NCBI GenBank assembly: GCA_024684395.1
Contig: JAIKWY010000105.1
Coordinates: 1-53,195, forward strand
Source: Oscillospiraceae bacterium
GTDB taxonomy: Bacteria; Bacillota; Clostridia; Oscillospirales; Ruminococcaceae
DNA length: 53,195 nucleotides
Direction: 5' to 3'
In this document: positions 25,362 through 32,209 of the stretch, one piece after another
Numbering within the stretch: the first letter of the stretch is position 1
How the letters are laid out: the number at the start of each line of letters is the position of its first letter
Made by a program: the position numbers and the translations under genes
The notes under the pieces: generated by a model
Told to the model about the DNA's origin: nothing
Database searches by the model: none
Seen by the model: only the letters and a program-made list of their open reading frames with translations

Positions 25362-26795
25362 ATGGCGAATCCATCGCATTACAGCGAAGAGGAGCTCGAT
25401 GTCAAGGTCGATCATAAGGAACAGCGCAGAAAGCGTGCTGAGCTGAAAGCGCTGCAATTCAATGTCCTGACGATCGTTACGATCATGATGCTCATCGCTG
25501 TATTCCTGGCTGTCGGGAAAAGGCCGACACAGTCCTTTGAGGAGAACCGTGACCTTGCCAAGTGCCCGAAGTTCACCTTCGAGAGCTACCTGGACGGCAC
25601 GTTCACCGCAGAGTTTTCCGAGTTTTATAACGATGCTGTGCCGATGCGCAGCACCTTCAAGGGCATCATCTCTGATTTCCGTGGGCATCTGGGCATCCCC
25701 TACGAGGGCGCAGAGCTCATCGGTAATGTACCGACCACACAGAAGGATCCCGATCAGACACCGGCAGCGACCGAGCCTGCGACCAAGCCTGCGCCGACTG
25801 AGAATGCGCCGGTAGGCGATCCCGATGCGACCGGTGCGCAGGAGGAGACTGAGGCAGAGACAGAGCCGGAGACCACTGAGCCTGTGGAGAATCCCTATGA
25901 GGATGAGGACAACGGCGAGATAGCCAATAACATCCTCATCGTCAAGGACAGAGGTATCATGCTCTTCGGCGGCAGCATGAGCGCTGCGGAGAACTATGCA
26001 TCCATCGTCAACGACTACAAGACGGCGCTCGGCTCCGATGTGAACGTCTACTCGATGGTCGCTCCGACGGCTGTATCCTTCTATCTGCCGAAGAAGTTTG
26101 CGAACGCATCCAACAGTGAGGCAGAGAACATCGACCACATCAACAGCTGCCTGAACGGCGTAACGCCCATCGACGTCATTGCCAAGCTTGATCCGCACAA
26201 GCAGGAAGCCATCTACTCCCGCACGGATCACCACTGGCAGCCGCTCGGTGCCTTCTATGCCGCTGAGGAATTTGCCAATGTGGCAGGCGTTCCGTTCGCC
26301 CCGCTCGACAAGTATGAGACGGTCGTCAAGGAAGGCTATGTCGGCACGCTGTACGGCTATACCGGTTCTCAGACATTGAAGGACAATCCGGAGCCGTTCA
26401 TCTACTACAAGCCGACCAACAACATCACCACCACCTACTACAACCCGGATATGACCAACGAGCGTGAGGCACCGCTGATGCTGAACATCGACAACCTTGA
26501 AGCATCGAGCTGGTATCTGGTATTCATGGGCGGTGATGAGCGTATCACGCATGTGGAGACCGACTGCAAGAACGGCAGAACGCTCTTCATCATCAAGGAC
26601 AGCTACGGCAACGCACTGGTACCGTGTCTGACCAGTTCCTTTGAGGACATCTGGGTCGTGGATATGCGCTTCTTTGAGCAGAATATCATCAGCTTCATGA
26701 AGGAACGCGACGTGACCGATGTGCTCTTTGCCATGAACACCTACAGTGCCAACAGCGGCAATGCTGACAAGTGCCGCACCATCATGAACCAGTAA
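25362..26795 (+). CDS. DHHW family protein (AlgX/AlgJ-like), membrane anchored
   Basis: 477 residues. A short basic cytoplasmic N-terminus, one membrane helix near residues 40-58, then an extracytoplasmic region. Residues about 125-190 form a Pro/Glu/Thr-rich low-complexity linker (repeats of TEPAT, TEPETTEP). The catalytic-type motif YSRTDHHWQPLGAFYAAEEF lies near residue 285, with a later KDSYGNALVP stretch that matches the family Ser-containing block. This is the DHHW/AlgX-like SGNH fold, which accepts or transfers acyl groups on surface polymers in partnership with MBOAT proteins. SD AAGGAGG lies before the ATG. The linker inside the fold is unusual for AlgX-like proteins. Confidence 0.88.
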   Translation: MANPSHYSEEELDVKVDHKEQRRKRAELKALQFNVLTIVTIMMLIAVFLAVGKRPTQSFEENRDLAKCPKFTFESYLDGTFTAEFSEFYNDAVPMRSTFKGIISDFRGHLGIPYEGAELIGNVPTTQKDPDQTPAATEPATKPAPTENAPVGDPDATGAQEETEAETEPETTEPVENPYEDEDNGEIANNILIVKDRGIMLFGGSMSAAENYASIVNDYKTALGSDVNVYSMVAPTAVSFYLPKKFANASNSEAENIDHINSCLNGVTPIDVIAKLDPHKQEAIYSRTDHHWQPLGAFYAAEEFANVAGVPFAPLDKYETVVKEGYVGTLYGYTGSQTLKDNPEPFIYYKPTNNITTTYYNPDMTNEREAPLMLNIDNLEASSWYLVFMGGDERITHVETDCKNGRTLFIIKDSYGNALVPCLTSSFEDIWVVDMRFFEQNIISFMKERDVTDVLFAMNTYSANSGNADKCRTIMNQ

Positions 26796-26849
26796 TCCAT
26801 AGCTTATGATTCTGTTTCGTATTGCTGTGGATCACAAAGGCTGATCGTT

Positions 26850-26884
26850 GTATTGCTTTCCCGCCGAAGGCGGGAAAGCAATAC
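26850..26884. repeat. Perfect 16-bp palindrome
   Basis: GTATTGCTTTCCCGCC and its exact complement, separated only by GAA. It lies in the 215-base gap between the DHHW gene and the FkbH gene. There is no T-run on either side, so it is not a standard terminator; an mRNA-processing or extragenic palindrome role is possible. Confidence 0.85.
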
Positions 26885-27010
26885 GTCTAAGAATTTAGAA
26901 ATTTGCAACCGATCATACGCAAGCTACGCCGCTGTTATAGCTGCGTAGCTTTGCGGCTATCTGAGGAATCGCTTTTTTGCGGTCATCGACCGGCTATGAA
27001 GGAGGAACCT

Positions 27011-28801
27011 ATGCTTCAGGAATTATGCTACCCGTTTGACAGCGCCGATATTATGCAGAGACGCCGCAAGCTGCTGCGTCAGCTCAAGGAGAATGAGGGC
27101 AATGTGAAGCTGCGCATTGCTGTGCTCGGCGGCTCCACCACGAGCGACATCGTGAAGATGCTCGAACTGTTCCTCCGGAACCGGGGCATCGTGCCGGAGT
27201 TCTATGAGTCCGAGTACGCCCGCTACTGGGAGGATGCGATGTTCGAGAACCCGGAGCTTGAAGCCTTCAAGCCGGAGCTCTTCTTCATCCATACCTCGAG
27301 CCGCAACATCAAGGAGATGCCGTGCGTTTCCGATTCCAAGGAGCTCTGCGAGCACAAGCTCGAGCAGACCTATGCGCATTTTGAGCAGATGTGGGAGCGT
27401 CTTGCTTCTGTATATGGCTGTCCCATCATCCAGAACAACTTCGAGATGCCCATGACACGCCTGCTCGGCAACCGTGAGGCTGGCTGTCCGCAGGGCAAGA
27501 TCGACTTCATCACCCGTCTGAACGTGAAGTTCTATGACTATGCGGCTTCGCACAAGAATTTCTATATCCATGACATCCAGTATCTCTCCGCCTGCTACGG
27601 GCTCGACAAGTGGCTGGAGCCGTCGTACTGGCATCTGTACAAGTATGCGCTTGCCGTGCCGGCGATCCCGGAATTTGCCTATAATCTGTCCAATATCGTT
27701 TGCTCCCTCATGGGCAAAAATAAGAAGGTGCTGGCGCTCGACCTCGACAACACCCTCTGGGGTGGTGTCATCGGCGATGACGGGCAGGCTGGTATCGAGA
27801 TCGGACAGGAGACCTCGATGGGGCAGGCATATGCCGAGCTCCAGCAGTATATCAAGGATCATTCTCAGATCGGCGTGCTGCTGACGGTCAATTCCAAGAA
27901 TGACTACGAGAACGCCATCTCCGGTCTGGAGCATCCGGACGGCATCCTGAAGCCGGATGACTTCACGCTCATCAAGGCGAACTGGGAGCCGAAGTCCCAG
28001 AACCTGCTTGATTCGGCAAATGAGCTGAACCTGCTGCCGGAGAGCTTTGTCTTTGTGGACGACAATCCCGCAGAGCGTGCCATCGTCAGTGCGCAGCTGC
28101 CGGATACGCCGGTCGTGGCGTTCGATTCCGTGGAGCAGTGCATCTTAGCGATCGACCGCAGCGGCTATTTTGAGGTGACGAGCCTTTCGGGCGACGATGC
28201 CAAGCGCACGGAGATGTACAAGGCAAATGCGCAGCGTCAGGCGGCGGCGCAGCAGTTCGGGAATTATCAGGACTTCCTGCTGAGCCTCGACATGGTGGCA
28301 GAGATCCGGGATTTCGACGAGATCCACCTCCCTCGCATCACCCAGCTCACCAACAAGAGCAACCAGTTCAACGTGACCACCAAGCGTTACACGCAGACCG
28401 AGATGGAGGAAACGGCAGCAAGCCCGGACTACATCCGTCTGTATGGGCGGCTTGAGGATAAATTCGGTGACAACGGCATCGTGTCCGTGGTCATCGGTAA
28501 GAAGGAGCAGACCACACTTCACATGGAGCTGTGGCTGATGAGCTGCCGTGTGCTCAAGCGTGACATGGAGCTTGCCATGCTCGATGAGCTGGTGAAGGCT
28601 GCCAGGGCGCAGGGCATCACCGAGATCATCGGCTACTACTATCCGACCGCCAAGAACGCTATGGTCAAGGAGCTGTACGGCACCTTCGGGTTTGAGAAAA
28701 CTTCGGAGGATGCGGACGGCAACAGTGTATGGAAGCTGGCGACTGCGGACTATCAGCCGCAGAACCACGTGATCAAGATCAAGGAGGAGAGTACAGTATG
28801 A
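27011..28801 (+). CDS. FkbH-like HAD-IIIC family protein (glyceryl-ACP synthesis type)
   Basis: 596 residues from ATG 27011, with AAGGAGG 8 bases upstream; the open frame extends further 5' without an SD. Three parts: an N-terminal SGNH-like region with RIAVLGGSTTSD, a HAD-IIIC domain near 238-370 with VLALDLDNTLWGGVIGDDG and FVDDNPAERA, and a C-terminal acetyltransferase-like region with ELWLMSCRVLKRDMELAML. FkbH-type enzymes remove a phosphate from 1,3-bisphosphoglycerate and load the glyceryl group onto an acyl carrier protein in polyketide and tetronate pathways. Its stop overlaps the acyl carrier protein start by four bases, which supports the same chemistry. The substrate here is inferred. 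Confidence 0.9.
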   Translation: MLQELCYPFDSADIMQRRRKLLRQLKENEGNVKLRIAVLGGSTTSDIVKMLELFLRNRGIVPEFYESEYARYWEDAMFENPELEAFKPELFFIHTSSRNIKEMPCVSDSKELCEHKLEQTYAHFEQMWERLASVYGCPIIQNNFEMPMTRLLGNREAGCPQGKIDFITRLNVKFYDYAASHKNFYIHDIQYLSACYGLDKWLEPSYWHLYKYALAVPAIPEFAYNLSNIVCSLMGKNKKVLALDLDNTLWGGVIGDDGQAGIEIGQETSMGQAYAELQQYIKDHSQIGVLLTVNSKNDYENAISGLEHPDGILKPDDFTLIKANWEPKSQNLLDSANELNLLPESFVFVDDNPAERAIVSAQLPDTPVVAFDSVEQCILAIDRSGYFEVTSLSGDDAKRTEMYKANAQRQAAAQQFGNYQDFLLSLDMVAEIRDFDEIHLPRITQLTNKSNQFNVTTKRYTQTEMEETAASPDYIRLYGRLEDKFGDNGIVSVVIGKKEQTTLHMELWLMSCRVLKRDMELAMLDELVKAARAQGITEIIGYYYPTAKNAMVKELYGTFGFEKTSEDADGNSVWKLATADYQPQNHVIKIKEESTV

Positions 28802-29043
28802 ACAAGGATCAGGTAATGGCAAGACTCACGAAGGTTTTCCGGGATGTGTTCGACGATGATTCCATCGTGCTGAGCGATAACACATCTGCAAAGGACATCG
28901 AGGACTGGGACAGCCTGGAGCACATCAACCTCATCGCCGCTGTGGAGAAGGAGTTCAAGATGCGCTTCCAGATGAAGGAGGTCTCCGGCATGAAGAATGT
29001 CGGCGAGATGGCTTCCATCGTTGCAGAGAGAGCAAAGAAGTGA
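28798..29043 (+). CDS. Acyl carrier protein
   Basis: 81 residues from ATG 28798. The phosphopantetheine site is DWDSLEHINL with Ser at residue 39, and the helical layout is that of a type II ACP. A longer in-frame start inside the FkbH gene is possible but unlikely. The overlap with the FkbH stop (ATGA) indicates coupled translation, and it probably carries the group made by the FkbH-like protein. It is not next to fatty-acid synthesis genes, so it is a dedicated carrier. The terminator at 29049-29086 ends the operon. Confidence 0.93.
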   Translation: MNKDQVMARLTKVFRDVFDDDSIVLSDNTSAKDIEDWDSLEHINLIAAVEKEFKMRFQMKEVSGMKNVGEMASIVAERAKK

Positions 29044-29048
29044 GCAAC

Positions 29049-29086
29049 TGCCCCTGGGTCTGCAGACTCAGGGGCATGTTCGTTTT
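29049..29086 (+). terminator. Terminator after the acyl carrier protein gene
   Basis: TGCCCCTG / CAGGGGCA (29049-29056, 29069-29076) enclose an inner GTCTGCAGAC palindrome. TGTTCGTTTT follows. Confidence 0.85.
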
Positions 29087-29112
29087 GGCATACAAAAAAT
29101 AGCCGGAAAGTA

Positions 29113-29141
29113 TTGCATTTTCCGGCGGGATGTGGTATAAT
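29113..29141 (+). promoter_or_regulatory. Promoter of the tRNA-Arg region
   Basis: TTGCAT at 29113-29118, 17 bases, TATAAT at 29136-29141. Transcription would run through the broken tRNA half and into the intact tRNA-Arg. Confidence 0.75.
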
Positions 29142-29177
29142 GATATAGGTCGCTTGTTTGCGGCTCGGAATAGATAC

Positions 29178-29216
29178 GCCACGGTAGCTCAGTAGGATAG
29201 AGCGGACGCCTCCTAA
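29178..29216 (+). pseudogene. 5' half of a tRNA-Arg(CCT) gene, cut after the anticodon loop
   Basis: Acceptor strand GCCACGG, TA, D stem GCTC / GAGC with the loop AGTAGGATA, anticodon stem GACGC and loop CTCCTAA all read as a normal tRNA with anticodon CCT. After that the expected GCGTC is replaced by ACAAT, and no T arm or matching CCGTGGC follows. The cut falls exactly at the anticodon loop, a common attachment site for integrative elements, so this is probably a left att junction. Confidence 0.8.
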
Positions 29217-29259
29217 ACAATCGCGCGAGCGTATGCCTTTTCTGTTTCAAATTGAATAT

Positions 29260-29333
29260 GTCCCGGTACCTCAGTAGGATAGAGGGTTCGCCTCCTAAGC
29301 GAAACGCCGCAGGTTCGATTCCTGTCCGGGACG
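29260..29333 (+). tRNA. tRNA-Arg (CCT anticodon)
   Basis: A complete cloverleaf: acceptor GTCCCGG / CCGGGAC, D stem CCTC / GAGG, anticodon stem TTCGC / GCGAA with loop CTCCTAA (CCT at 29294-29296), T stem GCAGG / CCTGT, discriminator G. All stems pair, with one G-T. No CCA is encoded. It shares the D loop and anticodon loop with the half-gene upstream but has a different acceptor stem. Confidence 0.95.
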
Positions 29334-29338
29334 CTTTA

Positions 29339-29380
29339 CAACAGCGAAAATGTACGATATTGCGTGCGTTTTCGCTGTTG
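29339..29380. terminator. Long hairpin downstream of tRNA-Arg
   Basis: Perfect 12-bp arms CAACAGCGAAAA / TTTTCGCTGTTG with an 18-base loop. A/T-rich tips mean it could end transcription from either side: the tRNA from the left, the recombinase from the right. Confidence 0.6.
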
Positions 29381-29403
29381 GTGTATCGCACTGCAAAAAC
29401 CAG

Positions 29404-29426
29404 ATCTGTTAGAACATCTAACAGAT
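29404..29426. repeat. Perfect palindrome near the recombinase
   Basis: ATCTGTTAGA, ACA, TCTAACAGAT: exact 10-bp arms with a 3-base centre. It lies between the tRNA and the recombinase 3' end, where attachment-arm or protein sites are expected. Confidence 0.75.
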
Positions 29427-29501
29427 GTCAACTCTAAAACTGGTCAGGCGGCCTGCAAAAAACGCCAACAGGATTGCAGTCCTGCGGGGCTCCGGAAGGC
29501 T

Positions 29502-29521
29502 CATGCGCCAACATGCGCCAA
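29502..29521. repeat. Tandem 10-bp repeat, candidate recombinase arm sites
   Basis: CATGCGCCAA occurs twice in direct tandem; a related CGCCAAC lies at 29463-29469. Short direct repeats beside a tyrosine recombinase are typical of arm-type binding sites, but this is inferred. Confidence 0.6.
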
Positions 29522-29567
29522 CGAGACCGCCTGTTCCGTGTGGTTTGCTGTAGTGTGTACAGTGGAT

Positions 29568-30878
29568 TCAGGCGTTTTCGTCCTCATCCACAGGATCGTC
29601 AGGGGCGAACAGAAGTTGTTCCATCTCATCGGCCAGCTTCTGCCGCTCCTCATCCACAATTGCTGCGTAAGTGTTCATCAGCATGTCCGTGGTGCTGTGT
29701 CCCATGTCTCCCTGCACTGCCTTGATGTCGTGGGATGCCCGGAGCTTTGCAGTGGCACCGGAATGGCGCAGACTGTAGAATCCCACTTCCCGCAGTTCGG
29801 TCGTTCCCAGGAACTTTTTCCAGCGCTTTGCGACCATCTCATGGGTGATCGGCCGACCGATGTCCTGACAGAAGACAAGCCCGTAGTCCTGATAGATGTC
29901 CAGCGACCGGGCCGGAGACTTGCGCTGTTCCTCGTGATGGGCAGCCAGTTTCCCGGCAAGTGTTGCTGAAAGATAGATCCGTCGGACACTCTTGTCTGTC
30001 TTGGGCTTTTTGAGCACCAGCTTTGTGGCGGTATCCCGTCCTGTGGCGGACGGAAAGATCCGGTAAACCACGGTTTTGGTGTCGTCAATGGCCTTCTGGC
30101 TCAGACGTGCAAGCTCCTGCCGTACTTGCAGATACGGCTTCCCTTGCTTCGGACGGAGATGCAAGTCCTGCCAATCCAGCCCCAGCAGTTCGCCGGTTCG
30201 CAGTGTGCAGCTGAACATGAGCTGCATCATCAGGCGCTGCTCGGGATCCTGACAGAGCCGGAGCGCTGTTTTGAATTCGTCCTCTGTCCATTGCTCACGT
30301 TCGTACTTCTCCTCCTTCGGCAGTTCCGCGCCGATTGCCGGATTGGAGTCGATGTAGCCTTGCTTCACGGCAAGCATCAGCGCCGGACGAAGGATCTTCT
30401 GTACCTCACGGATAGTGCGAGGGGTAACGTTCCCCGGATCGCCTTTATGATTGCCCCGGGCAGCCGGTTTCGTCAGCAGATCATTGTAGTAGAGCTGAAT
30501 GTCACTTGGCCGGAGCTCCGTAATAAGCGCATCCCCGATATACGGCGTGATGTAGTTACGGTTGACGGATTCCTTGCTTTTCAGTGTGCTTGCCTCCCAT
30601 TTGCGGTTGGCATTGCCCTGCTCAAAGTAGAGATTGACAAGCTCCTTGACGGTCAGTACAGATCTGGTAACAACGGCTTTCTTCCTCGACGGGAGGTTTT
30701 CGCCGTATTTGCGTCCTTCCCGCTCGGCAGCCTCTACATACGGCAGAAGAAGCTGTGCCTCGCGGAGATTGGCGCAGTGGATATTGTACTGATGCTCTTT
30801 GCCATATGCATCATAATAGCGCTGGACGACATAGTAGGTTATGCCATTTTTCCGCCTTTTGGGTTGGATCGAAGCCAT
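29568..30878 (-). CDS. Tyrosine recombinase / integrase
   Basis: 436 residues. An N-terminal arm-binding region (about 1-80), a core-binding SAM-like domain (about 85-170, VLTVKELVNLYFEQG onward), then the catalytic domain (about 200-420). Catalytic set: Arg in CTLRTGELLGLDW, Lys in the KKPKTDKS turn, YSLRHSGATAKL with the second Arg, GHSTTDML with the His, and the Tyr in MNTYAAI. This is the ICE/prophage type of Firmicutes. It lies 235 bases from the tRNA-Arg and its 3' end faces that tRNA. SD GGTGAG is contributed by the end of the excisionase gene, three bases upstream. Confidence 0.95.
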   Translation of the reverse strand: MASIQPKRRKNGITYYVVQRYYDAYGKEHQYNIHCANLREAQLLLPYVEAAEREGRKYGENLPSRKKAVVTRSVLTVKELVNLYFEQGNANRKWEASTLKSKESVNRNYITPYIGDALITELRPSDIQLYYNDLLTKPAARGNHKGDPGNVTPRTIREVQKILRPALMLAVKQGYIDSNPAIGAELPKEEKYEREQWTEDEFKTALRLCQDPEQRLMMQLMFSCTLRTGELLGLDWQDLHLRPKQGKPYLQVRQELARLSQKAIDDTKTVVYRIFPSATGRDTATKLVLKKPKTDKSVRRIYLSATLAGKLAAHHEEQRKSPARSLDIYQDYGLVFCQDIGRPITHEMVAKRWKKFLGTTELREVGFYSLRHSGATAKLRASHDIKAVQGDMGHSTTDMLMNTYAAIVDEERQKLADEMEQLLFAPDDPVDEDENA

Positions 30879-30880
30879 GC

Positions 30881-31099
30881 TTACTCACCACCCTCTCCAT
30901 AAAGATACTCGAGGAAGGATGCTTTGAGGATGCGATATACTTTGCCTATGCGAAGCACCTTGAACGGGGAGCCGGTCTGGAACGCCTGTTCAATGAGCGC
31001 ATACGCTGCGGACATGCTGACACCAAGCATAACTGCACAGTCCTCAACTCGGAGGGTTACGCATTCCTGGGGCTCTGTGATGACGGTTGTTTTTTTCAT
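30881..31099 (-). CDS. Excisionase-like DNA-binding protein
   Basis: 72 residues from ATG 31099; the in-frame ATG at 31108 lies directly on the AAAGGA SD, so the shorter start is preferred. The fold is of the MerR/excisionase winged-helix type, with TLRVEDCAVMLGVSMSAAYALI (helix-turn-helix) and VLRIGKVYRILKASFLEYL (wing and second helix). Such proteins bend att DNA to favour excision by the recombinase encoded directly downstream. It is transcribed with the recombinase from the consensus promoter at 31154-31182. Confidence 0.88.
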   Translation of the reverse strand: MKKTTVITEPQECVTLRVEDCAVMLGVSMSAAYALIEQAFQTGSPFKVLRIGKVYRILKASFLEYLYGEGGE

Positions 31100-31130
31100 A
31101 ATGCTCATCCTTTCTTCTTAATGATAAAAA

Positions 31131-31148
31131 CGATACTCTCAGGTATCG
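31131..31148. promoter_or_regulatory. Inverted repeat, candidate operator of the excisionase/recombinase operon
   Basis: CGATAC, TCTCAG, GTATCG, with A- and T-runs outside (31126-31153). It lies just after the -10 box of the excisionase promoter, and ahead of the divergent repressor. It could be a repressor operator or, on the minus strand, a short terminator since GTATCG is followed by TTTTT. Confidence 0.65.
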
Positions 31149-31153
31149 CTTTT

Positions 31154-31182
31154 ATTATACTCCATTATTTTTCGTTTGTCAA
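31154..31182 (-). promoter_or_regulatory. Promoter of the excisionase/recombinase operon
   Basis: TTGACA (complement of 31177-31182), 17 bases, TATAAT (complement of 31154-31159): perfect consensus. It overlaps the leader of the divergent regulator gene. Confidence 0.9.
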
Positions 31183-31202
31183 GCCTTTTGGAGGTGTTTT
31201 TT

Positions 31203-31787
31203 ATGAAATTTAATGATTATGCTGGGAGTAAGATTCGTTCTATCAGGAAAAGAAAAAAAATCAGAACTTCTGAATTGGCAAAAGTCTGCGGAGTATCTGA
31301 ATCAGAAATGCGTCACCTGGAAAATGGCACAAGACTCATAACGGATGCGCAGATTGAAAGAGTGGCCGAGTGGCTGCAAGTTTCGCCAGCAGCCCTTCGT
31401 TCACGGAATATCGTTGACTATTCTGATATTATGCATATTCTATTTGAGTTTGGCTTGTATTCCATTATTGAACCTGTTGTAAATGAAGAAGGTACATTTC
31501 TGAAAGTTAATGATCCTTCTTTAGTTGCTTCTATTCAAGCATGGATGGAAAAGAAGGATGAAGTTCAAAGTGGTAAGCTAACTAAAGGAGATCTTGAGAG
31601 TTGGCAAGACCATTTCCCAGATTCTATGCCTGGTCATTCAGAACCAAAGCCATATACGCCTCCATTACCTGATCCAAGTGATGTCGTTGGAGTGCATCTT
31701 ATTACTAAGGAGTATACGCCGGAGGAGATGCTTCGTCAAATGGAGGAAGGTCTTGTTCAAGACGCAGTTATTGACGATGATGAATAA
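31203..31787 (+). CDS. Xre-family transcriptional regulator
   Basis: 194 residues from ATG 31203, with GGAGGT 8 bases upstream; the longer open frame from 31176 would put the SD inside the coding region. The N-terminal helix-turn-helix (about 8-62) reads IRSIRKRKKIRTSELAKVCG then VSESEMRHLENGTRLIT, followed by a C-terminal acidic region with no recognised domain. It is divergent from the excisionase/recombinase operon, with an inverted repeat between them, so it is the likely repressor of excision. The gene is clearly AT-richer than the flanking chromosomal genes, which supports transfer. Confidence 0.88.
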   Translation: MKFNDYAGSKIRSIRKRKKIRTSELAKVCGVSESEMRHLENGTRLITDAQIERVAEWLQVSPAALRSRNIVDYSDIMHILFEFGLYSIIEPVVNEEGTFLKVNDPSLVASIQAWMEKKDEVQSGKLTKGDLESWQDHFPDSMPGHSEPKPYTPPLPDPSDVVGVHLITKEYTPEEMLRQMEEGLVQDAVIDDDE

Positions 31788-31850
31788 GGTCAGCTACGAC
31801 TCACTGTAATGCGTTAATCCGGGCAAGCTCATGAACCATGTATCACAGAA

Positions 31851-31885
31851 AAACCCGTATCTCGGTGTGAGATACGGGTTTTGTT
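31851..31885 (+). terminator. Terminator after the Xre regulator
   Basis: Perfect 13-bp stem AAACCCGTATCTC / GAGATACGGGTTT with a 5-base loop, followed by TGTTTT. Confidence 0.92.
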
Positions 31886-32145
31886 TTACTGAATGGAGTA
31901 ACATACGCAGATAAGCCACTTTTCTTCTATCGCACATAAAGCGTAGGGGAATACTGGATGTTGGATATATTTTTCTGAGTGAATATCAGCCGTTTCGATA
32001 CACTTTTATGATGGAATCATTGATGCAGGAGAACGAATAGGGGGATTATAGAGGGTCTGGAAGCGTATTCTGCATCCTATGATTCAAAGACGCCTTTATC
32101 AGTTTCTTGCATTCGTGAAAACAGAGAAGTCTTTTTTGATTTGGA
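31886..32145. other. Intergenic stretch between regulator and mcrB, nothing recognised
   Basis: About 260 AT-rich bases with stops in all plus frames and no clear SD, repeat or RNA. The mcrB promoter follows at its right edge. Confidence 0.6.
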
Positions 32146-32174
32146 TTGACTTTTTGTGCAATTTATGGTATACT
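32146..32174 (+). promoter_or_regulatory. Promoter of the McrBC operon
   Basis: TTGACT at 32146-32151, 17 bases, TATACT at 32169-32174, with further TATAAT-like boxes directly downstream (to about 32188). The start codon lies 35 bases later. Confidence 0.8.
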
Positions 32175-32209
32175 ATAATATGATATAATACATGCTTAGG
32201 GAGGCTGCT

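Noticed and set aside
23931-26552. An 873-codon open frame on the minus strand across the MBOAT and DHHW genes
   Set aside because: It is the shadow of GC-rich coding on the other strand: the plus-strand genes have clear families, SD sites and proper lengths, and the antisense protein is rich in Asp/His/Arg/Leu without any domain.
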